A stretch of DNA of 35,294 nucleotides, taken from contig JAKDMR010000002.1 of assembly GCA_030452275.1 (NCBI GenBank), positions 1 through 35,294 on the forward strand. Direction: 5' to 3'. Within the stretch, counting starts at the first letter, position 1, and each line of letters begins with the position of its first letter. Origin of the DNA: Candidatus Nitrosocosmicus sp. Its GTDB lineage: Archaea; Thermoproteota; Nitrososphaeria; Nitrososphaerales; Nitrososphaeraceae. The notes beneath the pieces are model-generated. The model worked only from the letters and a program-made list of their open reading frames with translations. It made no database searches and was not told where the DNA came from. The position numbers and the translations under genes were made by a program. Shown here in pieces: positions 7,498 through 15,419 of this stretch.

Positions 7498-8745
7498 TTA
7501 ACTTTTCTTGAACCTAAAGCTATTCAACTTGATCAATTCATTATATGATCCGAATATTTCAGGATTAATTTTGTCTAGCGAATTTTCTGATTCGATTTCC
7601 TCCTTACTCCTGAAATCTTTTATAATCTCATATTTTGATGTTCTCTGTGCAGGTATCTTACCTGCGGCTTTGATGATCTTACGCATGTCCACTGGCCTCA
7701 TGAATTGTCCATACTGCGATCCTGCAGAAGTTGAAATACTCTCGTTAATTAAACAGCCACCCAAGTCATTCGCTCCAGCACTTAGCAATATTTGAGATAA
7801 TTTCGGTCCCTCTTTAACCCATGAAACCTGAAGGTTATTAATGAGATTATTAAAGTAAATTCTCGAAATCGCATGCATTTTCAAAATTTCTAGACCATCA
7901 GCACCAGGTCTTATATCTTTGACTAAATGATGAGTCGACATTGGAGCATCGTAGTACACATAGCTCAAGGGAACAAATTCGGTGAATTTACCGGTTTGTT
8001 TTTGAATATTTCTTATAATCTCTAAATGAGTAACAATATCATTATTATTCTCAATATGCCCATACATAATTGTCGAAGTAGTTGGGATTTCAAGTTTATG
8101 TGCTGTAGTAATTACGTCAATCCACCGTTCTATACTGATTCGGCCCGGCGAAATCTTGTTCCTTACTTCTTTCACAAGAATTTCAGCGGAAGTGCCAGGC
8201 AAGCTCCCAAGACCAGCCTCTTTTAGCATCTTTAAATAATCATAAATTTTAGTGTTAGAAAGTGTAGATCCATACAAAATTTCTTCTGGAGAGAAGGCAT
8301 GAATATGAATATTCGGCAATTCCTTTTTTATCGCTTCGCATACGTTGACGTAAAACAATCCATCCATTTTAGGAGGCAATCCTGCCTGGATACATATTTC
8401 AGTGGCTCCAAACTGCCATGCTTCTTTAGCCCTTCTTACTATCTCTTCAATTGGTAAAAGATAGCCCTCTTCTACTCTAAAATCTCTACTAAACGCACAA
8501 AAACCGCACTGCTTTATACAAACATTTGTAAAGTTAATATTTCTATTTATGACATATGTCACAATTTCACCATTTGCTCGCCTTCTCAGCTCGTCAGCAA
8601 CAAGTGTTATGGCCGACAGACTTGGTCCAGTAGCTTCGAATAGCTTTAATGTATCGATCGATGAGATTTCCTTTCCGTCTAAAGCTCTTCCAAGGACCGA
8701 AGAGATTTCAGGATCGATATTTCTAAAAACGGTCTCAATATTCAT
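7498..8745 (-). CDS. cofH: Fo synthase subunit 2 (CofH), radical SAM
   Basis: Adds the hydroxyphenyl part of tyrosine to 5-amino-6-ribitylaminouracil in synthesis of Fo, the deazaflavin core of coenzyme F420. The radical SAM cluster motif is Cys76-x3-Cys80-x2-Cys83 (CIKQCGFCAF), preceded by the family stretch VTYVINRNINFTNV. EICIQAGLPP, SLPGTSAEIL and a late GGCLINESIS segment are also typical of CofH. Length 415 aa is slightly long because of a charged C-terminal tail. The ATG at 8745 overlaps the end of cofG by 11 nt and has GAGGAG upstream, so the two are translated together. F420-dependent enzymes are expected elsewhere in the genome. Confidence 0.96.
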   Translation of the reverse strand: MNIETVFRNIDPEISSVLGRALDGKEISSIDTLKLFEATGPSLSAITLVADELRRRANGEIVTYVINRNINFTNVCIKQCGFCAFSRDFRVEEGYLLPIEEIVRRAKEAWQFGATEICIQAGLPPKMDGLFYVNVCEAIKKELPNIHIHAFSPEEILYGSTLSNTKIYDYLKMLKEAGLGSLPGTSAEILVKEVRNKISPGRISIERWIDVITTAHKLEIPTTSTIMYGHIENNNDIVTHLEIIRNIQKQTGKFTEFVPLSYVYYDAPMSTHHLVKDIRPGADGLEILKMHAISRIYFNNLINNLQVSWVKEGPKLSQILLSAGANDLGGCLINESISTSAGSQYGQFMRPVDMRKIIKAAGKIPAQRTSKYEIIKDFRSKEEIESENSLDKINPEIFGSYNELIKLNSFRFKKS

Positions 8746-9964
8746 TACTAATAAACTCCTCTCTGACCAAGCCGTATTTATCTATCAACGGTTCTATATA
8801 GTCTTTAAGGTCTTTGTGCACGAATTTCCTTGACAACTCCGAGTTAATTATGTATTTTGGATACACCGGCAAACGCGCCCTCAGCGTAAACCCTTTTTCT
8901 CTTGTCACTGCACTAAGGCCTTCAATGCTTGGCCAAGCTGCCTCTGGGTTGACATGATCTGGCGTAATCGGTGAAATGCCTCCCCAATCATTGATTCCAG
9001 AATCAATGTAATTCGAATATACATCAGGACTCAGGTTCGGTGGGACCTGAAGACTAATTTCTTCCAATATTATTCGAGCTGCTGCAATGCATCTTAAAAA
9101 GTAAGAATATGAAGGAGATTTCGCATATTCCATTAGTGTCCCTTTTTTTGGTAAAAAATTTTGTATGATTACCTCTTGAATGTGGCCGAATTGCTTATTA
9201 ATATTGTTTATTAGTAACAGAGAATCAACTATTTCATCAAAACCTTCATCTATACCTATTAAGAGTCCTGTAGTGATTGGAAAATTAAGCTCACCGGCCG
9301 AAATGAGAGATTTTAGTCTTACTTTTGGATTTTTACTTGGAGCTTTTTCATGTGCTCTTCCTTTATCAGTCAACCGTTCGCTCGAGCTCTCTAGCATCAT
9401 ACCTAAACTTGCATTACTAGATTTTAGCAAGGACATTTCTTTCTTTGTCAGGCTTCCAGCATTAGTGTGAGGTAACATCCCAGTCTGTGAGATTATTTTC
9501 TCACTTAAATCTGCTAACAGCTCAGATAGATTCCGATGTCCGAGTGACGTAAGCCACCTTTTGGCCTCTTTATATTTAACCTCTGGTCTCTCACCAGTTA
9601 CAATCAGTGCTTCAGTGCATCTTGCCTTCTCTCCGAGCTTAGCAATTGCTATTGCTTGGGAGGGGCTAAGCATTACAGCTTCCATGCTTGTTGGTTCTTT
9701 TTTGTATGTACAATATGAGCATGAATCTTTGCACAAATTAATCAAATTGATAAAAACCTTTCTTGAATAGGTGACAAACTTGCTACCTGTACTATTACGA
9801 AGAAAAGTGGCCAATAAATTAAGATCCTTGATATCTGCATTAGTCAACAAACCCTTGAGATCGTGACTGTCAACGGTTTTTTTTTCGATTATCTTATAAA
9901 TGATTTCGTTGGAATAGAATTTTTTTGTTAAATATCGATTGTTTTGGATTCCATCTACAGTCAT
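8735..9964 (-). CDS. cofG: Fo synthase subunit 1 (CofG), radical SAM
   Basis: Closes the deazaflavin ring on the CofH product to give Fo. The radical SAM motif is Cys78-x3-Cys82-x2-Cys85 (CKDSCSYCTYKKEP). Other CofG blocks follow: EALIVTGERPE, LPHTNAGSLTKKEM, MMLESSSERL, IQNFLPKKGT and INDWGGISPITPDHVNPEAAWP. At 409 aa it is somewhat longer than many CofG proteins because of an N-terminal stretch of about 60 residues. It is the first gene of the cofG-cofH pair. The ATG at 9964 has a TATA-like box about 29-39 nt upstream and a palindrome between the two. Confidence 0.96.
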   Translation of the reverse strand: MTVDGIQNNRYLTKKFYSNEIIYKIIEKKTVDSHDLKGLLTNADIKDLNLLATFLRNSTGSKFVTYSRKVFINLINLCKDSCSYCTYKKEPTSMEAVMLSPSQAIAIAKLGEKARCTEALIVTGERPEVKYKEAKRWLTSLGHRNLSELLADLSEKIISQTGMLPHTNAGSLTKKEMSLLKSSNASLGMMLESSSERLTDKGRAHEKAPSKNPKVRLKSLISAGELNFPITTGLLIGIDEGFDEIVDSLLLINNINKQFGHIQEVIIQNFLPKKGTLMEYAKSPSYSYFLRCIAAARIILEEISLQVPPNLSPDVYSNYIDSGINDWGGISPITPDHVNPEAAWPSIEGLSAVTREKGFTLRARLPVYPKYIINSELSRKFVHKDLKDYIEPLIDKYGLVREEFISNEY

Positions 9965-9973
9965 TTATTTTTA

Positions 9974-10003
9974 ATGATTATCATAATGAATCTATACATT
10001 AAA
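9974..10003 (-). promoter_or_regulatory. cofGH promoter with small palindrome
   Basis: A TATA-like TTTAATGTATA (9993-10003, minus strand) lies 29-39 nt before the cofG ATG. Between it and the start is the 11-nt palindrome ATGATTATCAT (9974-9984), in an operator-like position. Palindromes this short are not rare in AT-rich DNA, so a regulatory role is only possible. Confidence 0.35.
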
Positions 10004-10080
10004 GCCTTGCTATGATAAAGTTCAAGTTGATATTTCTACCGAATATTATACTATATCATCAATAATCAGGTAACGAGGAT

Positions 10081-10096
10081 ATAAAATATTTTAAGC
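10081..10096 (+). promoter_or_regulatory. TATA-like box of the B12-binding subunit gene
   Basis: ATAAAATATTTTAAGC ends 25 nt before the ATG at 10121. It is followed by a GC-rich CCCGGG and then ATATT repeats up to the start codon. The spacing places transcription start at or next to the ATG, so this mRNA is probably leaderless. Confidence 0.5.
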
Positions 10097-10120
10097 CCGG
10101 GATATATTATATTATATTAT

Positions 10121-10573
10121 ATGACCACTTCATTGATAAAGGAGACTTCAGAGAAGGAAAATTTGAAAGACCTATCTCAAAAGAAAATCAGGATTTTGGT
10201 TACAAAATTGGGCTTGGATGGTCACGATCGTGGAGCTTTGGTAATTTGTAGGGCCCTCAGGGATTCAGGGATGGAGGTAATTTATTCTGGATTATTCTGT
10301 ACGCCCGAACAAGTTGTAAAAACTGCGATTGAAGAGGATGTAGATGTGATTGCAATGAGTCTACTTAATGGCGCTCATCTTACACTATTTCCTAAAGTGT
10401 CTCGATTGCTAAGAGAGCAGAACGTTCACGACATCTTACTAGTGGGAGGCGGTGTAATTCCTGAATCAGATAAGAATGAATTGGAGCATGAAGGTATTAC
10501 AGGGAATTTTGGACCAGGCACATCTCTTGATAAAATTATCGAACATATAAAAAAAAATGTAAAAAAGAATTGA
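10121..10573 (+). CDS. Methylmalonyl-CoA mutase B12-binding (small) subunit
   Basis: A free-standing cobalamin-binding domain (150 aa). The base-off/His-on motif is D33-G-H35-D-R-G38 (GLDGHDRGA), with His35 as cobalt ligand, followed by the S-x-L motif in MSLLNGAH and a Gly-rich LLVGGGVIP. Archaeal methylmalonyl-CoA mutase is commonly split into a large catalytic chain and this small chain; the large chain is not in the window. In thaumarchaea the mutase converts methylmalonyl-CoA to succinyl-CoA in the hydroxypropionate/hydroxybutyrate CO2-fixation cycle, so I infer that role. The first 20 residues are a charged extension. Other B12 mutases with the same domain (isobutyryl- or ethylmalonyl-CoA mutase) cannot be excluded from the small subunit alone. 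It is convergent with ilvC (36 nt). Confidence 0.9.
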   Translation: MTTSLIKETSEKENLKDLSQKKIRILVTKLGLDGHDRGALVICRALRDSGMEVIYSGLFCTPEQVVKTAIEEDVDVIAMSLLNGAHLTLFPKVSRLLREQNVHDILLVGGGVIPESDKNELEHEGITGNFGPGTSLDKIIEHIKKNVKKN

Positions 10574-10609
10574 TCAAATGAATACTGAAGATGACGTTAG
10601 AATAGTTAA

Positions 10610-11614
10610 TTACTCTACCTTCTCTTGCGGCCACATCATTCTCCTTAAATCCTTGCCCACTTTTTCAATTTCATGATTCTCCAATTCCTGCAGCATACCA
10701 CTAAAGGCCGATTTCTTATCCTTTTTGTAGTTGTTAACCCACTCGTTGGCAAATTGTCCTGATTGAATCTCTGCTAACACATCCTTCATTTTTGCTTTAG
10801 AGTCTCCGTCAATAACACGTTTACCTCTAGTAAGCCCTCCATATCTAGCTGTTTCACTCACTCTATTGTACATACCAGTAATCCCATACTTTTGAATTAG
10901 ATCTACAATTAGTTTGAGCTCGTGCAAGCATTCAAAATAGGCTATCTCTGGTTGATAGCCTGCTTCTACTAGTGTTTCAAATGACTTGAGGATCATCTGA
11001 TGTACCCCACCACACAAATCCACTTGCTCCCCAAACCAATCAGTTTCTACTTCTTCTTTAAATGTGGTTTCTAAAACACCTGGCTTTGTGCTCCCAATTG
11101 ATTTAGCTAGTGCCAGTGTTTTTTCCCAAGCTTTTTTTGTAAAATCTTGATGTACAGCGACAAGTGATGGTGTCCCAAATCCATCTAGGAATAATTCGCG
11201 TACTCTTTGACCTGGTCCTTTTGGTGCAATCATTATGACGTCAATATCCTTGGGGGGATCGATCCACTTCCAATGTATAGCAGCACCATGAGAAAAGCTT
11301 ATTGTCTTATTTTCTGTCAAATACGGAGCGATTTCGCTCTTAAATGTTGACTCTTGCTCCATATCTGGAATTAGTATATGTATGATATCAGACTCTTTAA
11401 CTGCATCACTAACGCTTTTTACTTTGTGATTATCATTTTGTGCTTGTGCCCGTGTACTCCCGTTTGGGCGTAATCCAACACAAACATCCAGACCTGAATC
11501 TTTCATATTAGAAGCCTGTGCTGCGCCTTGAATACCGTAACCAATGACTGCGACCTTTAGATTTTTTAATGGATCCAAAGAGACTTCATTGTCAAGCCAT
11601 CTCCTTATTGTCAT
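10610..11614 (-). CDS. ilvC: Ketol-acid reductoisomerase
   Basis: Second common step of valine, leucine and isoleucine synthesis; isomerises and reduces acetolactate or acetohydroxybutyrate. The N-terminal Rossmann motif is VIGYGIQGAAQA, followed by the cofactor loop GLRPNGSTRAQA. Metal and substrate residues of class I enzymes are present: DWFGEQVDLCGG, the two Glu in FECLHELK, and the Ser in YNRVSETARYGG. The usual PKGPGH segment reads APKGPGQRVR, with Gln for His. Length 334 aa is the short class I form. A TATA-like ACATATATGA lies about 22-31 nt before the ATG, so it may be transcribed apart from the aromatic block that ends 62 nt upstream. Confidence 0.96.
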   Translation of the reverse strand: MTIRRWLDNEVSLDPLKNLKVAVIGYGIQGAAQASNMKDSGLDVCVGLRPNGSTRAQAQNDNHKVKSVSDAVKESDIIHILIPDMEQESTFKSEIAPYLTENKTISFSHGAAIHWKWIDPPKDIDVIMIAPKGPGQRVRELFLDGFGTPSLVAVHQDFTKKAWEKTLALAKSIGSTKPGVLETTFKEEVETDWFGEQVDLCGGVHQMILKSFETLVEAGYQPEIAYFECLHELKLIVDLIQKYGITGMYNRVSETARYGGLTRGKRVIDGDSKAKMKDVLAEIQSGQFANEWVNNYKKDKKSAFSGMLQELENHEIEKVGKDLRRMMWPQEKVE

Positions 11615-11676
11615 GAATTAAAATGAAATTGAAATCATATATGTTCTTATTGATCCAGAATTATCCACTAAATAAT

Positions 11677-12636
11677 CTAATTATTCAAAAACTGGTAAAG
11701 TAAATCATAGGAATTATCAATATCGATTTGATTCTTTATGACTTTTTTTGTATTAACAACAAGGTTCTGCAAGTATTTTTCGTCTCTTTGTTCCACTTTC
11801 ATTGCTACCTTCTCGTAAATCTTGCCGTACTTCTTTATTATATCGATTGATTTGTCGCTTCCTAGAAATAGATTCAAGAAAAGTGGTGGGTCGTCGGTTA
11901 ATATACTCTCACTCAGTAACGATTGAATCCTATATGAACTACCCGATAACTGTTTTAATAGTTTTAACAAATCTTTTTCATTTTTCAGAGTTTTTTTGGC
12001 TGAAATTTCGATTAAAAGTTTCGAGAAGACAAGATTAATGAAGTAGATTAAGCTTACAAGAATGGCAACGAGAGTGTCGTGCTTTTCTGGTGTATCAATT
12101 AAGATTCTTTTGAATTTTGGAAATAATTTACTCAAAATTTTTGATTCCCTGCTACTACTGGATAAGCTAATTGGTACATGCATTATTATGTTCTTTGAAG
12201 AACTAACTTGAGCCCCTGGTCCAAACATTGGATGGATACAAAGAATTTTCAAATAGCCGTAATTCTTTGAAATATTTGACACATGTTTATAAATAGGATT
12301 TTTTACAGATGAAATTTCAATCGTTACTGTTCCTGGTTTTAACTTCGTCGCATACTTATCAAAGATCTTAAGAGTTTCATTAATCGGAGTACATAAAATG
12401 ATTATATTCGAATCTTCAATAAATTTAGTGATGTTCTTGGAAGCATAAACATTTGAGGGTTCTGACTTGTTGAAGTATTCAATCCTATTAAAGTCAACTA
12501 GAAAGATCTTTTCTACCTTGATCGTTTTTTTGCTTAAATATTGATCTTCAGATTGCTCATTACGTAAATTAATAAAATACTCAAAAAACCATTTTCCCAT
12601 TCTTCCTGCCGCCCCAACAATTAAGATATTTGACAT
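11677..12636 (-). CDS. tyrA: Prephenate dehydrogenase-like protein
   Basis: An N-terminal dinucleotide-binding fold (ILIVGAAGRMGKWFF) is followed by IILCTPINETL, the Ser-containing EISSVKNPI and the catalytic-type HPMFGPGA motif, then an all-helical C-terminal half. This is the layout of TyrA prephenate/arogenate dehydrogenases, which make 4-hydroxyphenylpyruvate or tyrosine. No ACT regulatory domain is seen in the 319 aa. The C-terminal helical half is Lys/Leu/Ile-rich and weakly conserved, so specificity (prephenate or arogenate, NAD or NADP) cannot be read. It is 48 nt downstream of the chorismate mutase-aminotransferase fusion, which makes its substrate and can use its product. Confidence 0.88.
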   Translation of the reverse strand: MSNILIVGAAGRMGKWFFEYFINLRNEQSEDQYLSKKTIKVEKIFLVDFNRIEYFNKSEPSNVYASKNITKFIEDSNIIILCTPINETLKIFDKYATKLKPGTVTIEISSVKNPIYKHVSNISKNYGYLKILCIHPMFGPGAQVSSSKNIIMHVPISLSSSSRESKILSKLFPKFKRILIDTPEKHDTLVAILVSLIYFINLVFSKLLIEISAKKTLKNEKDLLKLLKQLSGSSYRIQSLLSESILTDDPPLFLNLFLGSDKSIDIIKKYGKIYEKVAMKVEQRDEKYLQNLVVNTKKVIKNQIDIDNSYDLLYQFLNN

Positions 12637-12684
12637 TTTCGTTATTTTAATTCAAAGTGGAAGCTATTGTCAATGTAGTAATAG

Positions 12685-14199
12685 TTAGAGTTTATTGACC
12701 AAATCACTAATAATTTCTAAACCTTCGACCATTTTCTTTTCCTCTAAACAGGTAGATAATCTGACATAATTAGAATAATTTGATCCGAATCCACTTCCCG
12801 GTGCTATCGCTACCCCATGATTTAATAGTAGTTCTACTAGTTTCAAGTCAGTTAAACTCAAATCGTGGTCGATCCTTGCAAAAACATACATTGCTCCCTC
12901 AGGATACGTGAACTCAAATGGCATTTTATATAAATAATCACACATCATTTCTAAACGCTTTCTCACTATCTTGTTGTTTCTCTCGGGATCAGAATTTAGT
13001 GCGAGCAGTGCACAAAATTGCATTGGTTCTGCTACCGACGTTAAAGCTAATGCTTGTATTTTGATAAGTTTGTTGATTAATGCGTTATCTCTTGAATATA
13101 CAAATCCAACCCTAAATCCAGTCATTGCGAATGTTTTTGAAAACGAACCAACCAGTATTGACTTCTCATAGTCAAAATTTATAACACTGCGAAATGGTTC
13201 ATACGCATAATTAGAATATACTTCATCACTGAGCAAATAAATTTCTTTTTTACGAGCTAATCCCATTATCTTGTCGTAGGATTTTTTACTCAAGATCTTG
13301 CCTGTTGGATTATTAGGATAATTTAGACAAATTATCTTTGTATTAATATTAATCTGATTTTCTATTTCAGAAATATCGGGCTCCCAATTCTGTTCCAAAT
13401 TAGTCTTCACTATCCTATTTTTTACTCCTAGGTAATTTGCACAATCATGGCAAGCCGGCCAGGCTGGTTCAATTGAAATTATTTCATCACCTGGTCTCAG
13501 CAATGCTGAAAACGCACAAAATATCCCGAACCTGCCTCCCGGGGTAACAATTATCTTGTCCGGACTTATTGGCTCAAAAACTTCAAAACCATTTCTTGCT
13601 GAAAAATTAGAAATATAATTTGACAAGCCTATACGCAAATCTTTGATACCAGCAGTCTGAGTATAATGAAACTTGTGCATTTCATAAATCTTGGTCAATT
13701 CATTTTTGACTTCTGCCGGAGGAAGAAAGTCCGGTTCTCCTACTTCCATATGTATAATTTTGTATCCTTGTAACTCTAAATTTTTTGCTGTATTAAAGAC
13801 ATCTAAATGTGATTTAATTTCAAATTTGTGAACCCTATCATCATCCTTCAACTCCATGGACTGAGAGGATTGAACCTGGGAATTGGTTACAGGATTAATT
13901 TTTTCTCTTCCAACTTTTATCTTATTTTTTTCCAAATTCTGGATTCTAATTGATTCGTTGATTAACAAGTTAACAATCCTTCCAGAAAATTCTGCATCTA
14001 AATTTAAATATTTTGAGTTACTAAACAAATGATTCTTGATCCCTAATTCGACCTTATCGTCGATAATATCAAGATCCAAATTGGTCTTTATTGTTCCGAT
14101 TTTTTTTGCAATCTCTATCCTTTTATTTACAAGCTCCATGATCTGGTTTGTAATTTCTTTCATGTCATTTCTCAAGAGATTAACTTCTTCTATCGACAT
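12685..14199 (-). CDS. Chorismate mutase fused to class I/II aminotransferase
   Basis: Residues 1-95 are an AroQ-type chorismate mutase. Arg10, Arg27 and Lys38 match the E. coli Arg11, Arg28 and Lys39 positions, and the Ser and Gln of NESIRIQN match Ser84 and Gln88. The Arg51 position appears to be Val50, next to a kept Glu51. After a polar linker, residues 125-504 form a PLP aminotransferase of the aspartate/aromatic family: YTQTAGIKDLR, NYPNNPTGKI, SDEVYSNYAYE and SFSKTFAMTGFRVGF, with Lys355 as Schiff-base lysine. The product probably makes prephenate and transaminates prephenate or 4-hydroxyphenylpyruvate. It lies 10 nt after aroC and just before the TyrA-like gene, so chorismate flows straight into it. 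Confidence 0.92.
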   Translation of the reverse strand: MSIEEVNLLRNDMKEITNQIMELVNKRIEIAKKIGTIKTNLDLDIIDDKVELGIKNHLFSNSKYLNLDAEFSGRIVNLLINESIRIQNLEKNKIKVGREKINPVTNSQVQSSQSMELKDDDRVHKFEIKSHLDVFNTAKNLELQGYKIIHMEVGEPDFLPPAEVKNELTKIYEMHKFHYTQTAGIKDLRIGLSNYISNFSARNGFEVFEPISPDKIIVTPGGRFGIFCAFSALLRPGDEIISIEPAWPACHDCANYLGVKNRIVKTNLEQNWEPDISEIENQININTKIICLNYPNNPTGKILSKKSYDKIMGLARKKEIYLLSDEVYSNYAYEPFRSVINFDYEKSILVGSFSKTFAMTGFRVGFVYSRDNALINKLIKIQALALTSVAEPMQFCALLALNSDPERNNKIVRKRLEMMCDYLYKMPFEFTYPEGAMYVFARIDHDLSLTDLKLVELLLNHGVAIAPGSGFGSNYSNYVRLSTCLEEKKMVEGLEIISDLVNKL

Positions 14200-14209
14200 T
14201 TTTGAATCC

Positions 14210-15319
14210 CTAATGTATTACTCTTGGTAACAGATTAGATTTAAAGCAACAATCCAGCAATACAATTGCAGCGATACTATCGACTACAGGCGGCGCCCTA
14301 GGAACTACGCAAGGATCATGTCTACCTGTTACTATCAATTGAGAGTCCGTCATATCTTTCAAATTTACAGTCTTCTGAGGTCGTGAGATAGATGCAGCGG
14401 GCTTAAATGCAACCCTAAATATTATTGGCATCCCATCAGTAATCCCACCTAATATTCCGCCAGATTTGTTAGTTTCAGTAATAATGTTTCCAGTGGCTTT
14501 ATCTATCATAAATGAATCATTATTTTCAGAGCCCTTCATCGTTGAACCTCTAAATCCAGATCCAAATTCAAGTCCTTTTACCGCAGGGATGCTAAAAATA
14601 CCTTTTGATATCTCAGATTCTATCGATTCAAAAATCGGCTCTCCTAATCCCACTGGCACGCCTCGGACTATACATTCAATTATACCTCCTATTGAATCAC
14701 CCTCTCTTCTAGCACTCAATATCGAATCCTTCATTTTCTCCGCTGTCTCTGGTTCAGGACAACGAACATCATTCAAATATCTGTTTTCAGAAAGTGTATC
14801 AAAAGGAATGTCAGCAGATTCCATAGTTATATCACCAATTGATTTTGTGTAACTTATTATTTCAATATTTAAATATGTCTTTAGTATTTTCAACGCTACC
14901 GCCCCACCCATGGCTATTGTCGCGGTCAATCTGCCTGAAAATCGTCCGCTTCCCCTAAAGTCATTAAATCCACCATATTTTAAGAAAGCCGTATAGTCAG
15001 CATGGCCTGGCCTAGGTTTTGACATGAATTCATCGTATGAACGAGAATTAGAATCCTTGTTCCAGATCATCATGCAAATTGGAGCACCTGTCGTGAATCC
15101 GTTAAAGACACCTGAAAGTATTTCGACGGTATCAGTTTCTTTTCTTTGAGTCGTTATGATTGATTGTCCCGGCTTCCTTAAATCAAGTAACGGCTGAACA
15201 TCTGCCTCCGATAGAGGTAGTCCTGCTGGACAGCCGTCTATGATAGCGCCTATGCATTTGCCATGACTTTCTCCAAAACTTGTCACAGTAAAGTGATTTC
15301 CAAGCGTATTTGCAGGCAT
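14210..15319 (-). CDS. aroC: Chorismate synthase
   Basis: Last step to chorismate: 1,4-elimination of phosphate from EPSP using reduced FMN. The family signatures are GNHFTVTSFGESHGKCIGAI (N-terminus), RPGHADYTAFLKYG, DFRGSGRFSGRLTA, MKGSENND, SGGILGGITDGMPI and, near the end, GRHDPCVVPRAPPVV. The 369-aa length is normal and no part is missing. No flavin reductase domain is fused, so reduced flavin must come from another enzyme. The start ATG at 15319 is followed directly by the conserved N-terminus. It sits between aroA (100 nt upstream) and the chorismate mutase fusion (10 nt downstream). Confidence 0.98.
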   Translation of the reverse strand: MPANTLGNHFTVTSFGESHGKCIGAIIDGCPAGLPLSEADVQPLLDLRKPGQSIITTQRKETDTVEILSGVFNGFTTGAPICMMIWNKDSNSRSYDEFMSKPRPGHADYTAFLKYGGFNDFRGSGRFSGRLTATIAMGGAVALKILKTYLNIEIISYTKSIGDITMESADIPFDTLSENRYLNDVRCPEPETAEKMKDSILSARREGDSIGGIIECIVRGVPVGLGEPIFESIESEISKGIFSIPAVKGLEFGSGFRGSTMKGSENNDSFMIDKATGNIITETNKSGGILGGITDGMPIIFRVAFKPAASISRPQKTVNLKDMTDSQLIVTGRHDPCVVPRAPPVVDSIAAIVLLDCCFKSNLLPRVIH

Positions 15320-15419
15320 GAATAATTTTTAGTTGTAATTCTGATATATTATTATTTTTAATATTTATGCTGCAGTTATTAAATCGATATTTTTTGATCA
15401 AAAGGCACACTTGATAATT

